From CAZOEL01 sp964578835 (lineage in GTDB: Bacteria; Desulfobacterota; Syntrophobacteria; Syntrophobacterales; Syntrophobacteraceae), in assembly GCA_964578835.1 (NCBI GenBank), contig CAZOEL010000001.1:62001-126000 (forward strand): 64,000 bases of DNA, written 5' to 3'. A program made the position numbers and the translations under genes. The notes under the pieces are model-generated. The model saw only the letters and a list, made by a program, of their open reading frames with translations, was not told the origin of the DNA and did not search any database. This document shows, piece by piece, positions 1 through 9,187 of this stretch. Numbering within the stretch: the first letter of the stretch is position 1; every line of letters begins with the position of its first letter.

Positions 1-969
1 CTTTCTGGCTTCAGGGTAAAAATAAATCCAAAAGCCTCTGGAGCGGCAGACGAGATTTTCCCAGGTTCGTGATTGGGATTCGTGTATTCCGAGCGAGACC
101 GCCTGCCCTCGTGGGGTTCCCCAATGCTCTGGAGGCAATCCCATGTCGTACAATGCATGTCCCGCTTCATGTACGGTTCCGAAGAACGCCATGCTGAAGA
201 AGCGCTCATCATAGCGAGTGGTGATCCGAACGTCGCCGGGACCGATTCCAACAGTAAAAGGATGGGCTGAAACATCAAGTCGGCCTGCTTCAAGGTCATA
301 GCCTAATTGCCGGAGCACCTCGCCGGCAAAGATTTCCTGAGAAACGAGGGGGAAATGCCTGTGCGCTATCGAGCCATCCGGCCGCCCGGAGCTTTTTTCG
401 ATGCGCCCCAAGATAATGGCCAAAGAATCCCGCAATTCTGAGAAGATGGGCTCGAGGCTTCTTGTTGTTTCTCCCGGTTCATAGTCGTCTAAGAGGGCGT
501 CGTAAGGTTCTTCTCCGATTCCCAGCAAATCGGCCTCCTCTCTTTTGAGATCGATGATCTTTTTGAGGCATGGCTTGAAAGCGGGCCAATCGTTGGCTGC
601 TCGAGCCGCTTCCCATACCGTCTCCCCCTCTGAGGCCGCTTGAGCCAATTCGACTGCGAGTCTTTCCGGTATTTTCGATGCGCGATCGAAGGATCTCCGC
701 CATTCTCTAATATTCACGGCTTCGGCGGAGAGTGGGTCATTCACCATAGAAGATGCTTCTACTATGGCCAGCCTATCCCCGGTTTCAGGCTCGACCATGC
801 GCGCATGAATGAGCTTTACAAGAAAAGCCGTTTGCGCTGCTCGATGGGCGTGGCCTTTTGGAGGCATTGTTGTCCGCTGGTCCCAGTGCAGAAGGCTTCT
901 CATTGAATCCATCTGGGCGATTGCTTTGCTGCGGCTCAAGAGCCATGCGTAGGCGTTTTGTGCATCCAT
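1..969 (-). CDS. M32 family metallocarboxypeptidase (carboxypeptidase Taq-like), 3'-truncated by window edge
   Basis: Translating the minus strand from the ATG at 969 gives an open frame of 323 codons that runs off the left edge without a stop. It contains HEAGH at residues 267-271, followed by GTPRGQAVSLGIHESQS and RTWENLVCRSRGFW. This is the HExxH zinc site and the downstream HES(Q/R)S block typical of M32 carboxypeptidases, which are zinc enzymes of about 500 residues that release C-terminal amino acids from peptides in the cytoplasm. About two thirds of the protein is therefore present. The start is supported by GGAGAAGAA just upstream. The N-terminus (MDAQNAYAWLLSRSKAIAQMDS) matches the helical start of the family. 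It is transcribed divergently from the phosphatase gene that follows. Family assignment is secure; substrate preference is not visible. Confidence 0.93.
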   Translation of the reverse strand, partial: MDAQNAYAWLLSRSKAIAQMDSMRSLLHWDQRTTMPPKGHAHRAAQTAFLVKLIHARMVEPETGDRLAIVEASSMVNDPLSAEAVNIREWRRSFDRASKIPERLAVELAQAASEGETVWEAARAANDWPAFKPCLKKIIDLKREEADLLGIGEEPYDALLDDYEPGETTRSLEPIFSELRDSLAIILGRIEKSSGRPDGSIAHRHFPLVSQEIFAGEVLRQLGYDLEAGRLDVSAHPFTVGIGPGDVRITTRYDERFFSMAFFGTVHEAGHALYDMGLPPEHWGTPRGQAVSLGIHESQSRTWENLVCRSRGFWIYFYPEARK

Positions 970-1294
970 TTCTTCTCCATTGAAAGTGAAGGGTTTCTGT
1001 CAGTTTGTTGAAGCCGGGCGAGCTTCAAAGATATCTGTATAATAATTATCGTACTCTTTTGATCAAAAAGCTGTAATGTTACAGGATTGTAGGATAGAGG
1101 CCAGAATATCGAAATCGAGGTCGCTTCTCATACTTGCCATTGTAAAGGATATTTTCAAAAGTAAAAGGAAATGATATGCATTGCGGGCGCCTTGCGAAAG
1201 AACCCTGTGTCCCGGCTTCGTCCGCGGCTGCTCTTTGCCGGCAAAATCAACTTGCGTCTTTGCAGACATTATTTCGAATTCCAGGAGACCTTTG
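970..1294. promoter_or_regulatory. Divergent intergenic region with two adjacent palindromes
   Basis: This 325-bp AT-rich gap separates the divergent carboxypeptidase and phosphatase genes. Two perfect palindromes sit side by side: TTTTGATCAAAA at 1057-1068 and CTGTAATGTTACAG at 1071-1084 (arms CTGTAA/TTACAG, 2-nt centre). Such twofold symmetry in a divergent promoter region suits a dimeric repressor or activator. TATAAT occurs at 1038-1043, but no well-spaced -35 box was found. The regulator is unknown and no coding sequence is supported here. Confidence 0.4.
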
Positions 1295-2149
1295 GTGAAG
1301 AAATCAGCAGGAACCGAATTGGAGCGCCCGAGCCTTAAGAACGGAGGCATGTATGACATCCATAGCCACATTTTGCCCGGTTTGGATGACGGCGCCCCAA
1401 ACTGGGAAAAGAGCCTCGCCATGGCCGGCATGGCGGTGGATGACGGCATTGCGGGCATGGTCTGCACTCCTCACTGGGTTTCCGGCTTTTTCAATAATGA
1501 CAAGAGCGCAGTTTTGAGGGTCTTCAAAACGTTTCAGGAAAAGCTCGATGAGCATCGCATCCCCCTCTCGGTTTATCCCGGTTCGGAACTGCGCCTGGAT
1601 TTCGAGATCCCGGAGAGAATATCCTCGGGCGAATTGCTCACAATAAACGACACTGGCAGATATGCCCTCATCGAATTTCCCGAAGAGGTGATTCCGCAAA
1701 ACCTCGATCATTTCTTCTGGGAGCTGCAGATGCAAGATGTGATTCCCGTAATTGTGCATCCGGAAAGGAACCGTGTTATACAGCGTGACCCGGCGCGCCT
1801 TTATAGACTTGTAGAGCTTGGAGCCTTGACTCAGATTACGGGCGCTAGCCTAACGGGGAGATTTGGAAACGAAATTCGAAAGTTCAGCATCATGCTCCTC
1901 GAGCATCACCTGGCGCATGTGCTGGCGACGGATGCCCACAGTCCTGATTCTCGGGCTCCCAAGCTTGCCGAAGCCTCTCGGGAAGCGGAGAGAATCCTGG
2001 GCGCGGAAATGGCCGATCGAATGGTGCGGGATAATCCCCGTCGAATCATAGACGGATTGCAAGTGACGCCCTTCGACCTGATCCCGCTTGGGAAGCGAGA
2101 TTCTTTATGGAAGAAAGTTTTTTTCATGTTCGGACGGAAATCACGTTGA
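1295..2149 (+). CDS. CpsB/CapC (YwqE)-type protein-tyrosine phosphatase, PHP fold
   Basis: The product (284 aa) belongs to the manganese-dependent CpsB/YwqE tyrosine phosphatases, which dephosphorylate bacterial tyrosine kinases controlling capsule or exopolysaccharide synthesis. Visible PHP metal-binding motifs are DIHSHILPGLDDG (residues 21-33 from the GTG start), CTPHW, the HPERN block, and the terminal DAHSP. The start is ambiguous. GTG at 1295 has AGGAG about 8 bases upstream. ATG at 1349 would give the N-terminus MYDIHSHI common in the family, but its GGAGG is only 1 base away, too close to work well. No cognate kinase or capsule cluster adjoins it, although a glycosyltransferase group lies 19 kb downstream. 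Family confident; physiological target inferred. Confidence 0.85.
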   Translation: MKKSAGTELERPSLKNGGMYDIHSHILPGLDDGAPNWEKSLAMAGMAVDDGIAGMVCTPHWVSGFFNNDKSAVLRVFKTFQEKLDEHRIPLSVYPGSELRLDFEIPERISSGELLTINDTGRYALIEFPEEVIPQNLDHFFWELQMQDVIPVIVHPERNRVIQRDPARLYRLVELGALTQITGASLTGRFGNEIRKFSIMLLEHHLAHVLATDAHSPDSRAPKLAEASREAERILGAEMADRMVRDNPRRIIDGLQVTPFDLIPLGKRDSLWKKVFFMFGRKSR

Positions 2150-2174
2150 ATTGATCGGATTGTATGGATCGATG

Positions 2175-2195
2175 GGCGAGGGAATGTCCCTCGCC
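2175..2195. terminator. Perfect 9-bp stem-loop between convergent genes
   Basis: GGCGAGGGA (2175-2183) and TCCCTCGCC (2187-2195) are perfect inverted repeats around a 3-nt loop. The hairpin lies between the convergent ends of the phosphatase gene and secF. No U-tract follows on either strand, so it may be a rho-assisted or mRNA-end-protecting hairpin rather than a classical intrinsic terminator. Confidence 0.5.
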
Positions 2196-2279
2196 TCGAA
2201 GTATTGGCGGAAGATAGAGATAGACTGACTATTTTCCGACTTTTTAGATCCGGCGCGCAAATATTGCCTGGCGTCAGCC

Positions 2280-3347
2280 TTATGAGGCTGCTCGAGCGGG
2301 TTTGCGTTTGACCTTCGTCCAATCCTCGTAGAAGATCAGCATTGGGCTTGCCACAAACACCGATGAATATGTCCCCGTAATAATGCCTATCAGCATGGCG
2401 AAGGCGAAATCATGAATGACCGTTCCACCGAATAAAAAGAGAAATATCAGTGCGGCCAGCGTAGTCCCGCCTGTAAGGATGGTTCGGCCGAGCGTCTGGT
2501 TTATGGATGTATTGATGAGCCGACTGAAATCTTGCCGTTTGTCTTTTCTAATATTTTCTCGAATTCGATCGAAAACGACAATGGTGTCATTGAGAGAATA
2601 ACCGGCTATGGTGAGAAGAGCGGCCAGAATCTCCAGGGAAAATTCCTTGTTGGTGATGGCGAATATGCCGATTGTGATGAGAACGTCATGGACGAGGGCC
2701 AGTACGGCGGCCAAGGCGTACGGCAGCTTGAGCACCCAGCACAGGCCCATAGTGATGAAGAGCGCCCCAAAGATCAGGTAGGCGATATTGATGCCCAAGG
2801 CCTCGAGCAGGTATACGCCGACAACTAGGACGACCACCATTATTCCGCTTGTGCCCCATTTGAGCTCAAACCGTCCGGAAATATATATGGCGATAAAGAG
2901 GAGCGAGTAATAGATGGCGAAAAGCGCTTTCTGGCGGAGATCCTGCCCCACTTTGGGGCCGACCATTTCCGCCCGGCGCACTGTCGCCTGATCCGCTCCG
3001 TAGTGAGCTGTAAAGGCCTCTTGCACCTTTTGGGAAAGGTTGGAAAGCTCGCTGCTGGTCACGTCCGCGCGAATCAAAAATTCATTGTCCGCTGAAGCCC
3101 CGACCTGTTGGATGCCGCTCTGAGCGATGCCAAGATCCTTCAATGTCGAGCGAATTTCATCGGGAGTCGTAGCATTCTTGAACTGGATCTGAATCAGAGT
3201 GCCGCCGGCAAAGTCAACGCCCAGGTTGAGGCCTCCTCGAAAGATCAAGGCGAACAGGCTCAGCAGGATGAGCGCAGCCGAGAACACAATGGCTTTAAAC
3301 CTCATTCCGACAAAATTGATATTGATATCCGGTCTTATCAGTTCCAT
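2280..3347 (-). CDS. secF: Protein translocase subunit SecF
   Basis: SecF (355 aa) partners SecD in the inner-membrane complex that uses proton-motive force to complete Sec-dependent export. The protein has an N-terminal membrane helix (about 15-37), then the family signature LGVDFAGGTLIQIQF, a periplasmic P4-like domain, and a five-helix RND-like membrane domain. The conserved VFDRIREN motif lies in the cytoplasmic loop between late transmembrane segments. Length agrees with SecF proteins. It is the last gene of a minus-strand yajC-secD-secF operon, 113 nt after secD. Nothing unusual seen. Confidence 0.97.
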   Translation of the reverse strand: MELIRPDININFVGMRFKAIVFSAALILLSLFALIFRGGLNLGVDFAGGTLIQIQFKNATTPDEIRSTLKDLGIAQSGIQQVGASADNEFLIRADVTSSELSNLSQKVQEAFTAHYGADQATVRRAEMVGPKVGQDLRQKALFAIYYSLLFIAIYISGRFELKWGTSGIMVVVLVVGVYLLEALGINIAYLIFGALFITMGLCWVLKLPYALAAVLALVHDVLITIGIFAITNKEFSLEILAALLTIAGYSLNDTIVVFDRIRENIRKDKRQDFSRLINTSINQTLGRTILTGGTTLAALIFLFLFGGTVIHDFAFAMLIGIITGTYSSVFVASPMLIFYEDWTKVKRKPARAAS

Positions 3348-3460
3348 ACCAGTGACCCTTCTTGCTCCTGTTTGATTTGTGCAGGTAAATGAGCTACGAG
3401 CATCGAGCAGTGAACAGACTGAAAGCTCTTTTCATTATTCTCTGCGGCTTCTCCGAAGGA

Positions 3461-5080
3461 CTAGATGCTCAACGACCGCAAACGCCCCTGCTCCAGGAGA
3501 TAGTCGAAAATGACCCGCGTCACGGTAATGGCGGTAAACATGCTTGTGACGATGCCTATCGTCAGTGTGACGGCAAAGCCCCTGACCGGCCCCGTTCCGA
3601 ATTGAAACAGCACGAGAGCTGCAATCAAAGTGGTGACGTTGGAATCCAAGATGGTCAGCGTAGCTCTGGTAAAGCCCGCATCGATTGCAGCGCGCGGAGT
3701 TTTACCCGCTCTCAGCTCTTCACGGATTCTCTCGAATATGAGCACATTGGCGTCAACCGCCATTCCGACTGTAAGTATGATTCCTGCGATGCCGGGTAGG
3801 GTCAAGGTTGCTCCAAAAGCGGCCAAACATGCAAGAATGAGAGGAATATTGAGGAGAAGCGCCACGTCGGCGATTATTCCCGATAAGCGGTAATAAACCA
3901 ACATGAAAAGTATTGTGACCATTCCTCCGAGCAAGGATGCGGTAAGACCTTTTTTAATGGAGTCTCTACCCAGAGATGGGCCAACGGTGCGTTGCTCGAG
4001 GATCTTTACTGGAGCGGGCAGGGCGCCGGCTCGCAAGACAATGGCCAGGTCGCGCGCTTCCTCCATGGTGAAATTGCCGGTGATGCTGGCGTTTCCTCCG
4101 CTGATCTTATCTTGAATGACCGGCGCCGAGTAGACGGTTCCATCGAGTACGATCGCCAGGCGCTTCTTGATGTTTTCGCCGGTAATCCGCTCGAAGCTGC
4201 GCGCTCCCTGCGGATCGAAGGAGAGAGATACATATGGTTTGTTGAACTGATGGTCGATACTCACTTCGGCCGTCGTGATGGATTCTCCGGTGAGGACCGT
4301 GCGATCCCTGAGCGGGATTTGGGATTCTGAACCTGATCCGCTTGCCGCGTCCACATGCTTCATCGGATAGACGCGAACGCCCGGAGGTAGTTTGGCATCC
4401 TTGATCTGCTGTTGACTCACATCTTCAGCTACCAGCTTGAATTCCAGGAGCGCCGTCTTCCCGATGAGAGCAATTGCGCGCTGGGGGTCCTGAACGCCGG
4501 GGAGTTGGATCAGGATGCGATCTTCGCCTTGAGGCCTTATATCCGGCTCGGTCACCCCGAACTGGTCAATCCGGTTTCGAATAGTCTCCAGAGCCTGCTC
4601 TTTGGCTAACTTCATGGTGTGTTGAACGTGAGCGTCCTGGAAAGTCAGGGCAACGAGCATTCCATCGGGCACGGTTTCGGATCGGAGTACGCTCAAAACT
4701 TGAAAGTTCTTCTGAATCAGATCTGTCAATCGTCCCTGGGGCTCGGCGCTGGTCAGATAGACATTGATATCCCATTTGTTGGCTCTCTCCACTTTGGTAA
4801 ATGGGATACGCTCTTTTCTCATTGATTCCTTGATGTCTTCAACCATGCGCTCTGCAGAATTTTCCACCGCCTTTTCAGCTTCGACTTCCAGGACGAGGTG
4901 CATGCCGCCTTGCAGGTCGAGTCCCAGGTGAATGCTCTCTTTGGGAAGTATGCCCGTCCACCAGGGAGGCAGTTTTGAGCTCAAGGACGGGATCAGGTAG
5001 ATGAAACCCGCCAAAAGCACGACCACAACCAAAATTGCACGCCATCTCAGACTATTCAAATCGATTCCTCCAAATGTCAA
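3461..5080 (-). CDS. secD: Protein translocase subunit SecD
   Basis: SecD (539 aa) is the larger RND-like export subunit. An N-terminal membrane helix (about 12-30) precedes the family block LGLDLQGGMHLVLEVE. The large periplasmic P1 region follows, including the NRIDQFGVTEPDIRPQG segment. The C-terminal membrane domain carries VGMAVDANVLIFERIREELR, the counterpart of the SecF loop motif. The length fits short deltaproteobacterial and Gram-positive SecD better than the 615-residue E. coli form. It lies between yajC (207 nt upstream) and secF. The assignment is secure. Confidence 0.97.
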   Translation of the reverse strand: MTFGGIDLNSLRWRAILVVVVLLAGFIYLIPSLSSKLPPWWTGILPKESIHLGLDLQGGMHLVLEVEAEKAVENSAERMVEDIKESMRKERIPFTKVERANKWDINVYLTSAEPQGRLTDLIQKNFQVLSVLRSETVPDGMLVALTFQDAHVQHTMKLAKEQALETIRNRIDQFGVTEPDIRPQGEDRILIQLPGVQDPQRAIALIGKTALLEFKLVAEDVSQQQIKDAKLPPGVRVYPMKHVDAASGSGSESQIPLRDRTVLTGESITTAEVSIDHQFNKPYVSLSFDPQGARSFERITGENIKKRLAIVLDGTVYSAPVIQDKISGGNASITGNFTMEEARDLAIVLRAGALPAPVKILEQRTVGPSLGRDSIKKGLTASLLGGMVTILFMLVYYRLSGIIADVALLLNIPLILACLAAFGATLTLPGIAGIILTVGMAVDANVLIFERIREELRAGKTPRAAIDAGFTRATLTILDSNVTTLIAALVLFQFGTGPVRGFAVTLTIGIVTSMFTAITVTRVIFDYLLEQGRLRSLSI

Positions 5081-5287
5081 CCAAGACTCATTCCAAAAAG
5101 CTCACGCAGCCTTCGGAAAGATGGAGCGTCTTCCTCTCTGAGCACAAGAAGCTTTGGACAAAACGCCGCACGAATCTCTCTCTGGGAAATCCTTCCCACG
5201 GCTCATCTTGGAAGGCGGGAACTATGTTGGTCTTTTTCTATGACTAAACGCCCAGTAAATTCCCAACCACGGGTCGACGATAGAAAT

Positions 5288-5626
5288 CTATTCAGTAGGC
5301 TCGCCCTTGGAAACAATTCCGGCGATGAAAGCGCGCTGCACTTTTACGCGAACTTTCTCGGCAATTTCCAAGGTGGCCACCGTGTCGGTCAAACCAGTTA
5401 CCTTCCCCTGCAATCCACCTTGCGTAAAAATCACGTCCCCTTTTTGCAGGTTGTCCAGCATTGACCGGTGCTCTTTCTGCTTCTTCTGCTGAGGTCGTAT
5501 CAAAAGAAAATAAAAGATGACGACCATTAAAATAAGAGGGGCAAAAGCGGCCAATCCGCCTCCGGGTTGTCCTGCTGCGCCTTGTCCCGCTCCTCCCATT
5601 GCATAAGCCACGCCTACCAAATCCAT
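5288..5626 (-). CDS. yajC: Preprotein translocase subunit YajC
   Basis: YajC (112 aa) is the small SecDF-associated membrane protein. It has a Gly/Ala-rich N-terminus, one hydrophobic helix (FAPLILMVVIFYFLLI, about residues 29-44), and immediately after it the diagnostic RPQQKKQKEH segment and the cytoplasmic GDVIFTQGG block. It is the first gene of the yajC-secD-secF operon and has a good promoter candidate about 125 nt upstream. Confidence 0.96.
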   Translation of the reverse strand: MDLVGVAYAMGGAGQGAAGQPGGGLAAFAPLILMVVIFYFLLIRPQQKKQKEHRSMLDNLQKGDVIFTQGGLQGKVTGLTDTVATLEIAEKVRVKVQRAFIAGIVSKGEPTE

Positions 5627-5750
5627 GAGCTCCTCCCTGAATTATTGTATCGAAACTAGTTATTTAAATTAATCTCTGGCCACTCGCTGAGCAACACTCC
5701 CTGAGGCCGTTTATTTGTCCATCTATGGACTCTTTCTACCAAAAAAGCTA

Positions 5751-5779
5751 CTTAAACGATATTTTCCGGAGATTGTCAA
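5751..5779 (-). promoter_or_regulatory. Sigma-70-like promoter for yajC-secD-secF
   Basis: Read on the minus strand, a perfect TTGACA (5779-5774) is followed after exactly 17 bases by TTTAAG (5756-5751). This would give transcription starting near 5744 and a leader of about 118 nt before yajC. The rest of the 393-bp gap between yajC and the STAS gene (5627-6019) shows no coding sequence or RNA gene that I can support. Confidence 0.55.
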
Positions 5780-6019
5780 CGGCGTAAGAGGTCGTTCGCT
5801 CATGTCTGCAATCCATTAAACCAACCTACGGCGGGGGAACGCAGATCCAGTCGCGGCGCGGCTTTTGAGGCCGGTGAACGCTTCACTCATTCGGATAGAC
5901 AACCAGCCTGGCGCGGCTAGATTTCCTCGGTTATTCAGCCGCCTGATCAGCCTTATCTCTTTTTAAACAGGAAGGGCCATCGCGAAGGCTTAGACTCTCC
6001 GTTCATTTCCGGCGCATAG

Positions 6020-6352
6020 TCAAAAAGCGTTGAGAGAATCTTCCAATGTGGCGTATACGGGAAGGAAAGTTACGAACCCGGACATTTCGAATATCTCTCG
6101 GATATAGTCTTTTATTGAGCAAATAAACAAACGGCCATCTACCTGTTTGAGCTCTTTGGCCGTTTTGAGTAGAACGCGGAGCCCCGCGCTCGAGATGTAG
6201 TCCAATTCCTTAAAGTCTAATACAAAGCGCGCCTCGCCGGAGTGGACAAGGCCGAGAAGCTGTTTTTCAAATACGTCCGAAGTATTGGAATCCAGTCGAC
6301 CTTTGATGCCAAGCACAATTACTCCGTCCTGTCGTTTTTCGGTAACTTCCAT
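6020..6352 (-). CDS. STAS-domain anti-sigma-factor antagonist (SpoIIAA/RsbV-like)
   Basis: The product (110 aa) is a single STAS domain. Partner-switching antagonists of this kind bind and release an RsbW-like kinase depending on phosphorylation of one serine. The expected phospho-acceptor segment is visible as YISSAGLRVLL, preceded by ARFVLDFKELD; the N-terminal strand is VIVLGIKGRLDSNTSD. ATG 6352 is chosen because it starts directly at the conserved fold; longer in-frame starts would only add a non-conserved tail. It is divergent from the ABC exporter/cNMP/RsbW-like gene group that begins 327 bp away and probably works with that RsbW-like ATPase. No sigma factor gene is nearby. Domain certain; partner inferred. 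Confidence 0.9.
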   Translation of the reverse strand: MEVTEKRQDGVIVLGIKGRLDSNTSDVFEKQLLGLVHSGEARFVLDFKELDYISSAGLRVLLKTAKELKQVDGRLFICSIKDYIREIFEMSGFVTFLPVYATLEDSLNAF

Positions 6353-6679
6353 AAGGATTTCTTCCCTCGCGTAATGATCCATATTGATCCGGTAAATGAC
6401 TCTTCCAGGGAGCGCGCGGTCGTGAAAGCGGCAGCGCTCTCCGGAGCAATCGTCCATCAAGATACAAACAGCTTGTCAGTTCGTCAATAAACATGTAAAC
6501 ATCAAAAGGATTCGTCGGAAGATATAGAAAAAGTAGACGTTACGCCACGCCATTGCGCGAATTTTCTCGATGCGCTGTTAAGGAAATCCATAGCCAAGAG
6601 ACTACCGGGCAGCCGCAAAGCGCATTTAGGGTAAGTTCCAGCAGAGCCGTTTTATTTGCCTGTACGGAAGAGACGCCTC
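6353..6679. other. Divergent intergenic region, no gene seen
   Basis: This 327-bp gap lies between the divergent STAS gene and the ABC exporter and must hold both promoters. No promoter with good boxes and spacing, no RNA gene and no repeat could be supported by eye. Confidence 0.3.
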
Positions 6680-9187
6680 ATGATCACCAAACGCCCGCTG
6701 ATCTATTGGATCAAGAGCAGCAACCTCAAGTTGCAGGCTCTCTTGCTCGTTATCATTGCGATCAATATAGCAGTCAGAGTATTTCCTCTCGAGATGCAAA
6801 AAAGAATTGTCAATCAGGCCATCGGAGGCAGGAAGCTGGATCTTCTGTTTCTTTATTGCGGCCTCTATCTAGGAGCCGTAATAGCTGCCGGCGGCCTTAA
6901 ATTCGCCATCAATACGATTCAAACTTATCTGGGGCAGCAAACGTTGGCTAGAATCAGGAAAGAGCTCTACGCCCATATCTTGACTCTCCCTCTGAGTTTT
7001 TTTCGCAAAACATCCTCGGGCATGGTGGTTTCCTCGCTCGTTACGGAAGTGACGTCAGCGGGCGAGCTGGTAGGGCAGGCGATTGCTGTTCCGGTAAACA
7101 ATCTGCTGACTCTTCTGGCCTTTTCCGCCTACATGTTTTTTCTGAACCCCATACTTGCCGCCTTGAGCATTGTCATTTATCCCATCATCATTTTCGTAGT
7201 GCCTGTTCTGCAAAAGAGATCGAACCAGGCGAACAAGATGCGTGTTGACGCTACGCGCGTGCTGAGCGGGAAGATCGGTGAGACCATTTCCGGCATCCAT
7301 GAAGTCCATGGGAACGGCAGCTACCGCATCGAAAACAAGCGCTACGGCGACATCGTAGATCAGTTGTTCAAGATACGCATTACGTGGAACATGTATCGCA
7401 ATAGCGTTAAAGTATTGAACAACTTCTTCCAGAGCCTGGGGCCTTTCATACTCTTCATCGTGGGCGGCTATCTCGCCATCAATGGCCGATTCGATTTAGG
7501 CGCTCTGGTGGCCTTTCTTTCCGCCTACGAAAAGCTCTATGATCCATGGAAGGAATTGATGGATTACTACCAGGTGTACCAGGATGCGAGCATTGGATAC
7601 AAGCGCCTGATGGAATATTTCGATGTCGAGCCCGAGAATCTCCTGGATGCTCCCGACAGAGAGCCTTTCTTGCTTCGGGGCGACATTCACGTGCGAGACC
7701 TCTCTTTTAGCGTTCATGGCGGAATTAATCTTCTCAAGCAGATCAATCTGGACATTTCTCAGGGCGAGCACCTCGCCCTGGTGGGTTTTTCCGGCAGCGG
7801 CAAAAGCACCCTCGCTCAATGCATCTCCCAGCTTTACAAATACACGGGCGGCAGCATTCAAATCGACGGCAGGGAAGTCGCGGAGCTGACCAAGAAGGAC
7901 CTGACTTTGAACATGGGTATTGTGGCCCAGTCTCCCTATATTTTCGATGGCACCATCAAAGAGAATCTGCGCTATTCCAGAGAGGCGCTTTTAAACGGCG
8001 GGGAGGGCGAGGAAGAAAGCAAGCTGCCTACGCTTGATGAAATGATAGAAGCGATCCAGCAGGTTGGCCTTTTCGTCGATATCCTCCGGTTTGGCTTGAA
8101 CGCAGTTCTGACAGTTGACCAGGAATCGGATCTTATTAAAAAGCTCATCCGGGTGCGTCGCAGCTTCCAGACGGAATTTGGTGAAGAGCTTGCCGATATT
8201 GTGGAGTTCTTCGATGAAGAGCGTTATCTTTTTTACTCATCGGTAGCCGCCAACCTCATTTTTGGCAATCCGAACCGAGAGCAATTCAAGGCGGATCAAC
8301 TGTCGGAGAACGAGTTTTTCCTGGACTTTCTCGATGAAGCGCAGCTGAGGGAGCCGCTTGTCAGTCTTGGTCGGGATATCGCCTTTCAATCCTTTGATAT
8401 TTTGGGAAACTTGCCGCCTGACGAGATTTTTCTTGAGCAGAGCCCAATTTCCGTCGAAGAGTTTAGCGACTACATGGCATTGGTGGCCAGGACCGAAGGC
8501 GTCCGCACCGACGAGCTGGCAGACGAGGACAGGATGAGGCTCCTGACTTTGGCGCTTCGGTTTGTTCCGGGCATTCATAAGATGGTCGATTTTCCGGAGA
8601 TGCTTTCCAGGCAAATCATTGAGGGTCGTTACCTTTTTATGCAAAAAGTTCAGAAGCAGATGCCCGATGCGGTCGCTTTTTATAGAATGTCCGATTATAT
8701 CCATTCCCAGACCATCTTGGACAATATTCTTTTCGGAAAGCCTGGAACTGATCGTCCAAACGCTCAGGAGCGCATAAGTCAGAGCATTATTCAGCTGCTG
8801 ATCGAAGAAGACCTCTTGGAGCGGATCGTAGAGATAGGCATGGATTTCAAGGTTGGCGCCAAAGGCGATAGGCTCTCAGGAGGACAGCGCCAGAAGCTTG
8901 CCATCGCCAGAACTTTTCTCAAAAACGCTCCCATCATGATCATGGATGAAGCAACCTCGGCGCTGGACAATGCTTCTCAGAAAAGGATTCAAAACCTTCT
9001 CGAAACGAAGTGGAAGGGCAAGAGCACGTTGATTGCGGTGGTCCATCGCCTGGATACAATCAAAGGGTATGATAAAATCGCTGTCATGAAAGCCGGTAAG
9101 ATCATGGAAATGGGGTCTTATGAAGAGCTGATGGCAAGAAAGGGTATGCTGTATGAGCTCGTCCATGGAGCCAAAACGGGCGTCTAG
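6680..9187 (+). CDS. ABC exporter, fused membrane and ATPase domains, with a large insertion in the ATPase domain
   Basis: The product (835 aa) is a half-size type-IV ABC exporter with the membrane domain first (about residues 20-300, several hydrophobic helices) and the nucleotide-binding domain after about 335. Walker A GFSGSGKST is at 369-377, the Q-loop glutamine at 417 (VAQSPYIF), signature LSGGQRQ at 732-738 and Walker B IMDEATSALD with D756/E757. Walker A to Walker B spans about 380 residues against roughly 120-130 normally. The extra residues include two further copies of the post-Q-loop motif (around 514-531 and 672-689), so the helical subdomain seems partly triplicated. ATG 6680 has GGAAGAG 7 bases upstream. 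The gene overlaps the cNMP-domain gene. The substrate is not apparent. Confidence 0.9.
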   Translation: MITKRPLIYWIKSSNLKLQALLLVIIAINIAVRVFPLEMQKRIVNQAIGGRKLDLLFLYCGLYLGAVIAAGGLKFAINTIQTYLGQQTLARIRKELYAHILTLPLSFFRKTSSGMVVSSLVTEVTSAGELVGQAIAVPVNNLLTLLAFSAYMFFLNPILAALSIVIYPIIIFVVPVLQKRSNQANKMRVDATRVLSGKIGETISGIHEVHGNGSYRIENKRYGDIVDQLFKIRITWNMYRNSVKVLNNFFQSLGPFILFIVGGYLAINGRFDLGALVAFLSAYEKLYDPWKELMDYYQVYQDASIGYKRLMEYFDVEPENLLDAPDREPFLLRGDIHVRDLSFSVHGGINLLKQINLDISQGEHLALVGFSGSGKSTLAQCISQLYKYTGGSIQIDGREVAELTKKDLTLNMGIVAQSPYIFDGTIKENLRYSREALLNGGEGEEESKLPTLDEMIEAIQQVGLFVDILRFGLNAVLTVDQESDLIKKLIRVRRSFQTEFGEELADIVEFFDEERYLFYSSVAANLIFGNPNREQFKADQLSENEFFLDFLDEAQLREPLVSLGRDIAFQSFDILGNLPPDEIFLEQSPISVEEFSDYMALVARTEGVRTDELADEDRMRLLTLALRFVPGIHKMVDFPEMLSRQIIEGRYLFMQKVQKQMPDAVAFYRMSDYIHSQTILDNILFGKPGTDRPNAQERISQSIIQLLIEEDLLERIVEIGMDFKVGAKGDRLSGGQRQKLAIARTFLKNAPIMIMDEATSALDNASQKRIQNLLETKWKGKSTLIAVVHRLDTIKGYDKIAVMKAGKIMEMGSYEELMARKGMLYELVHGAKTGV

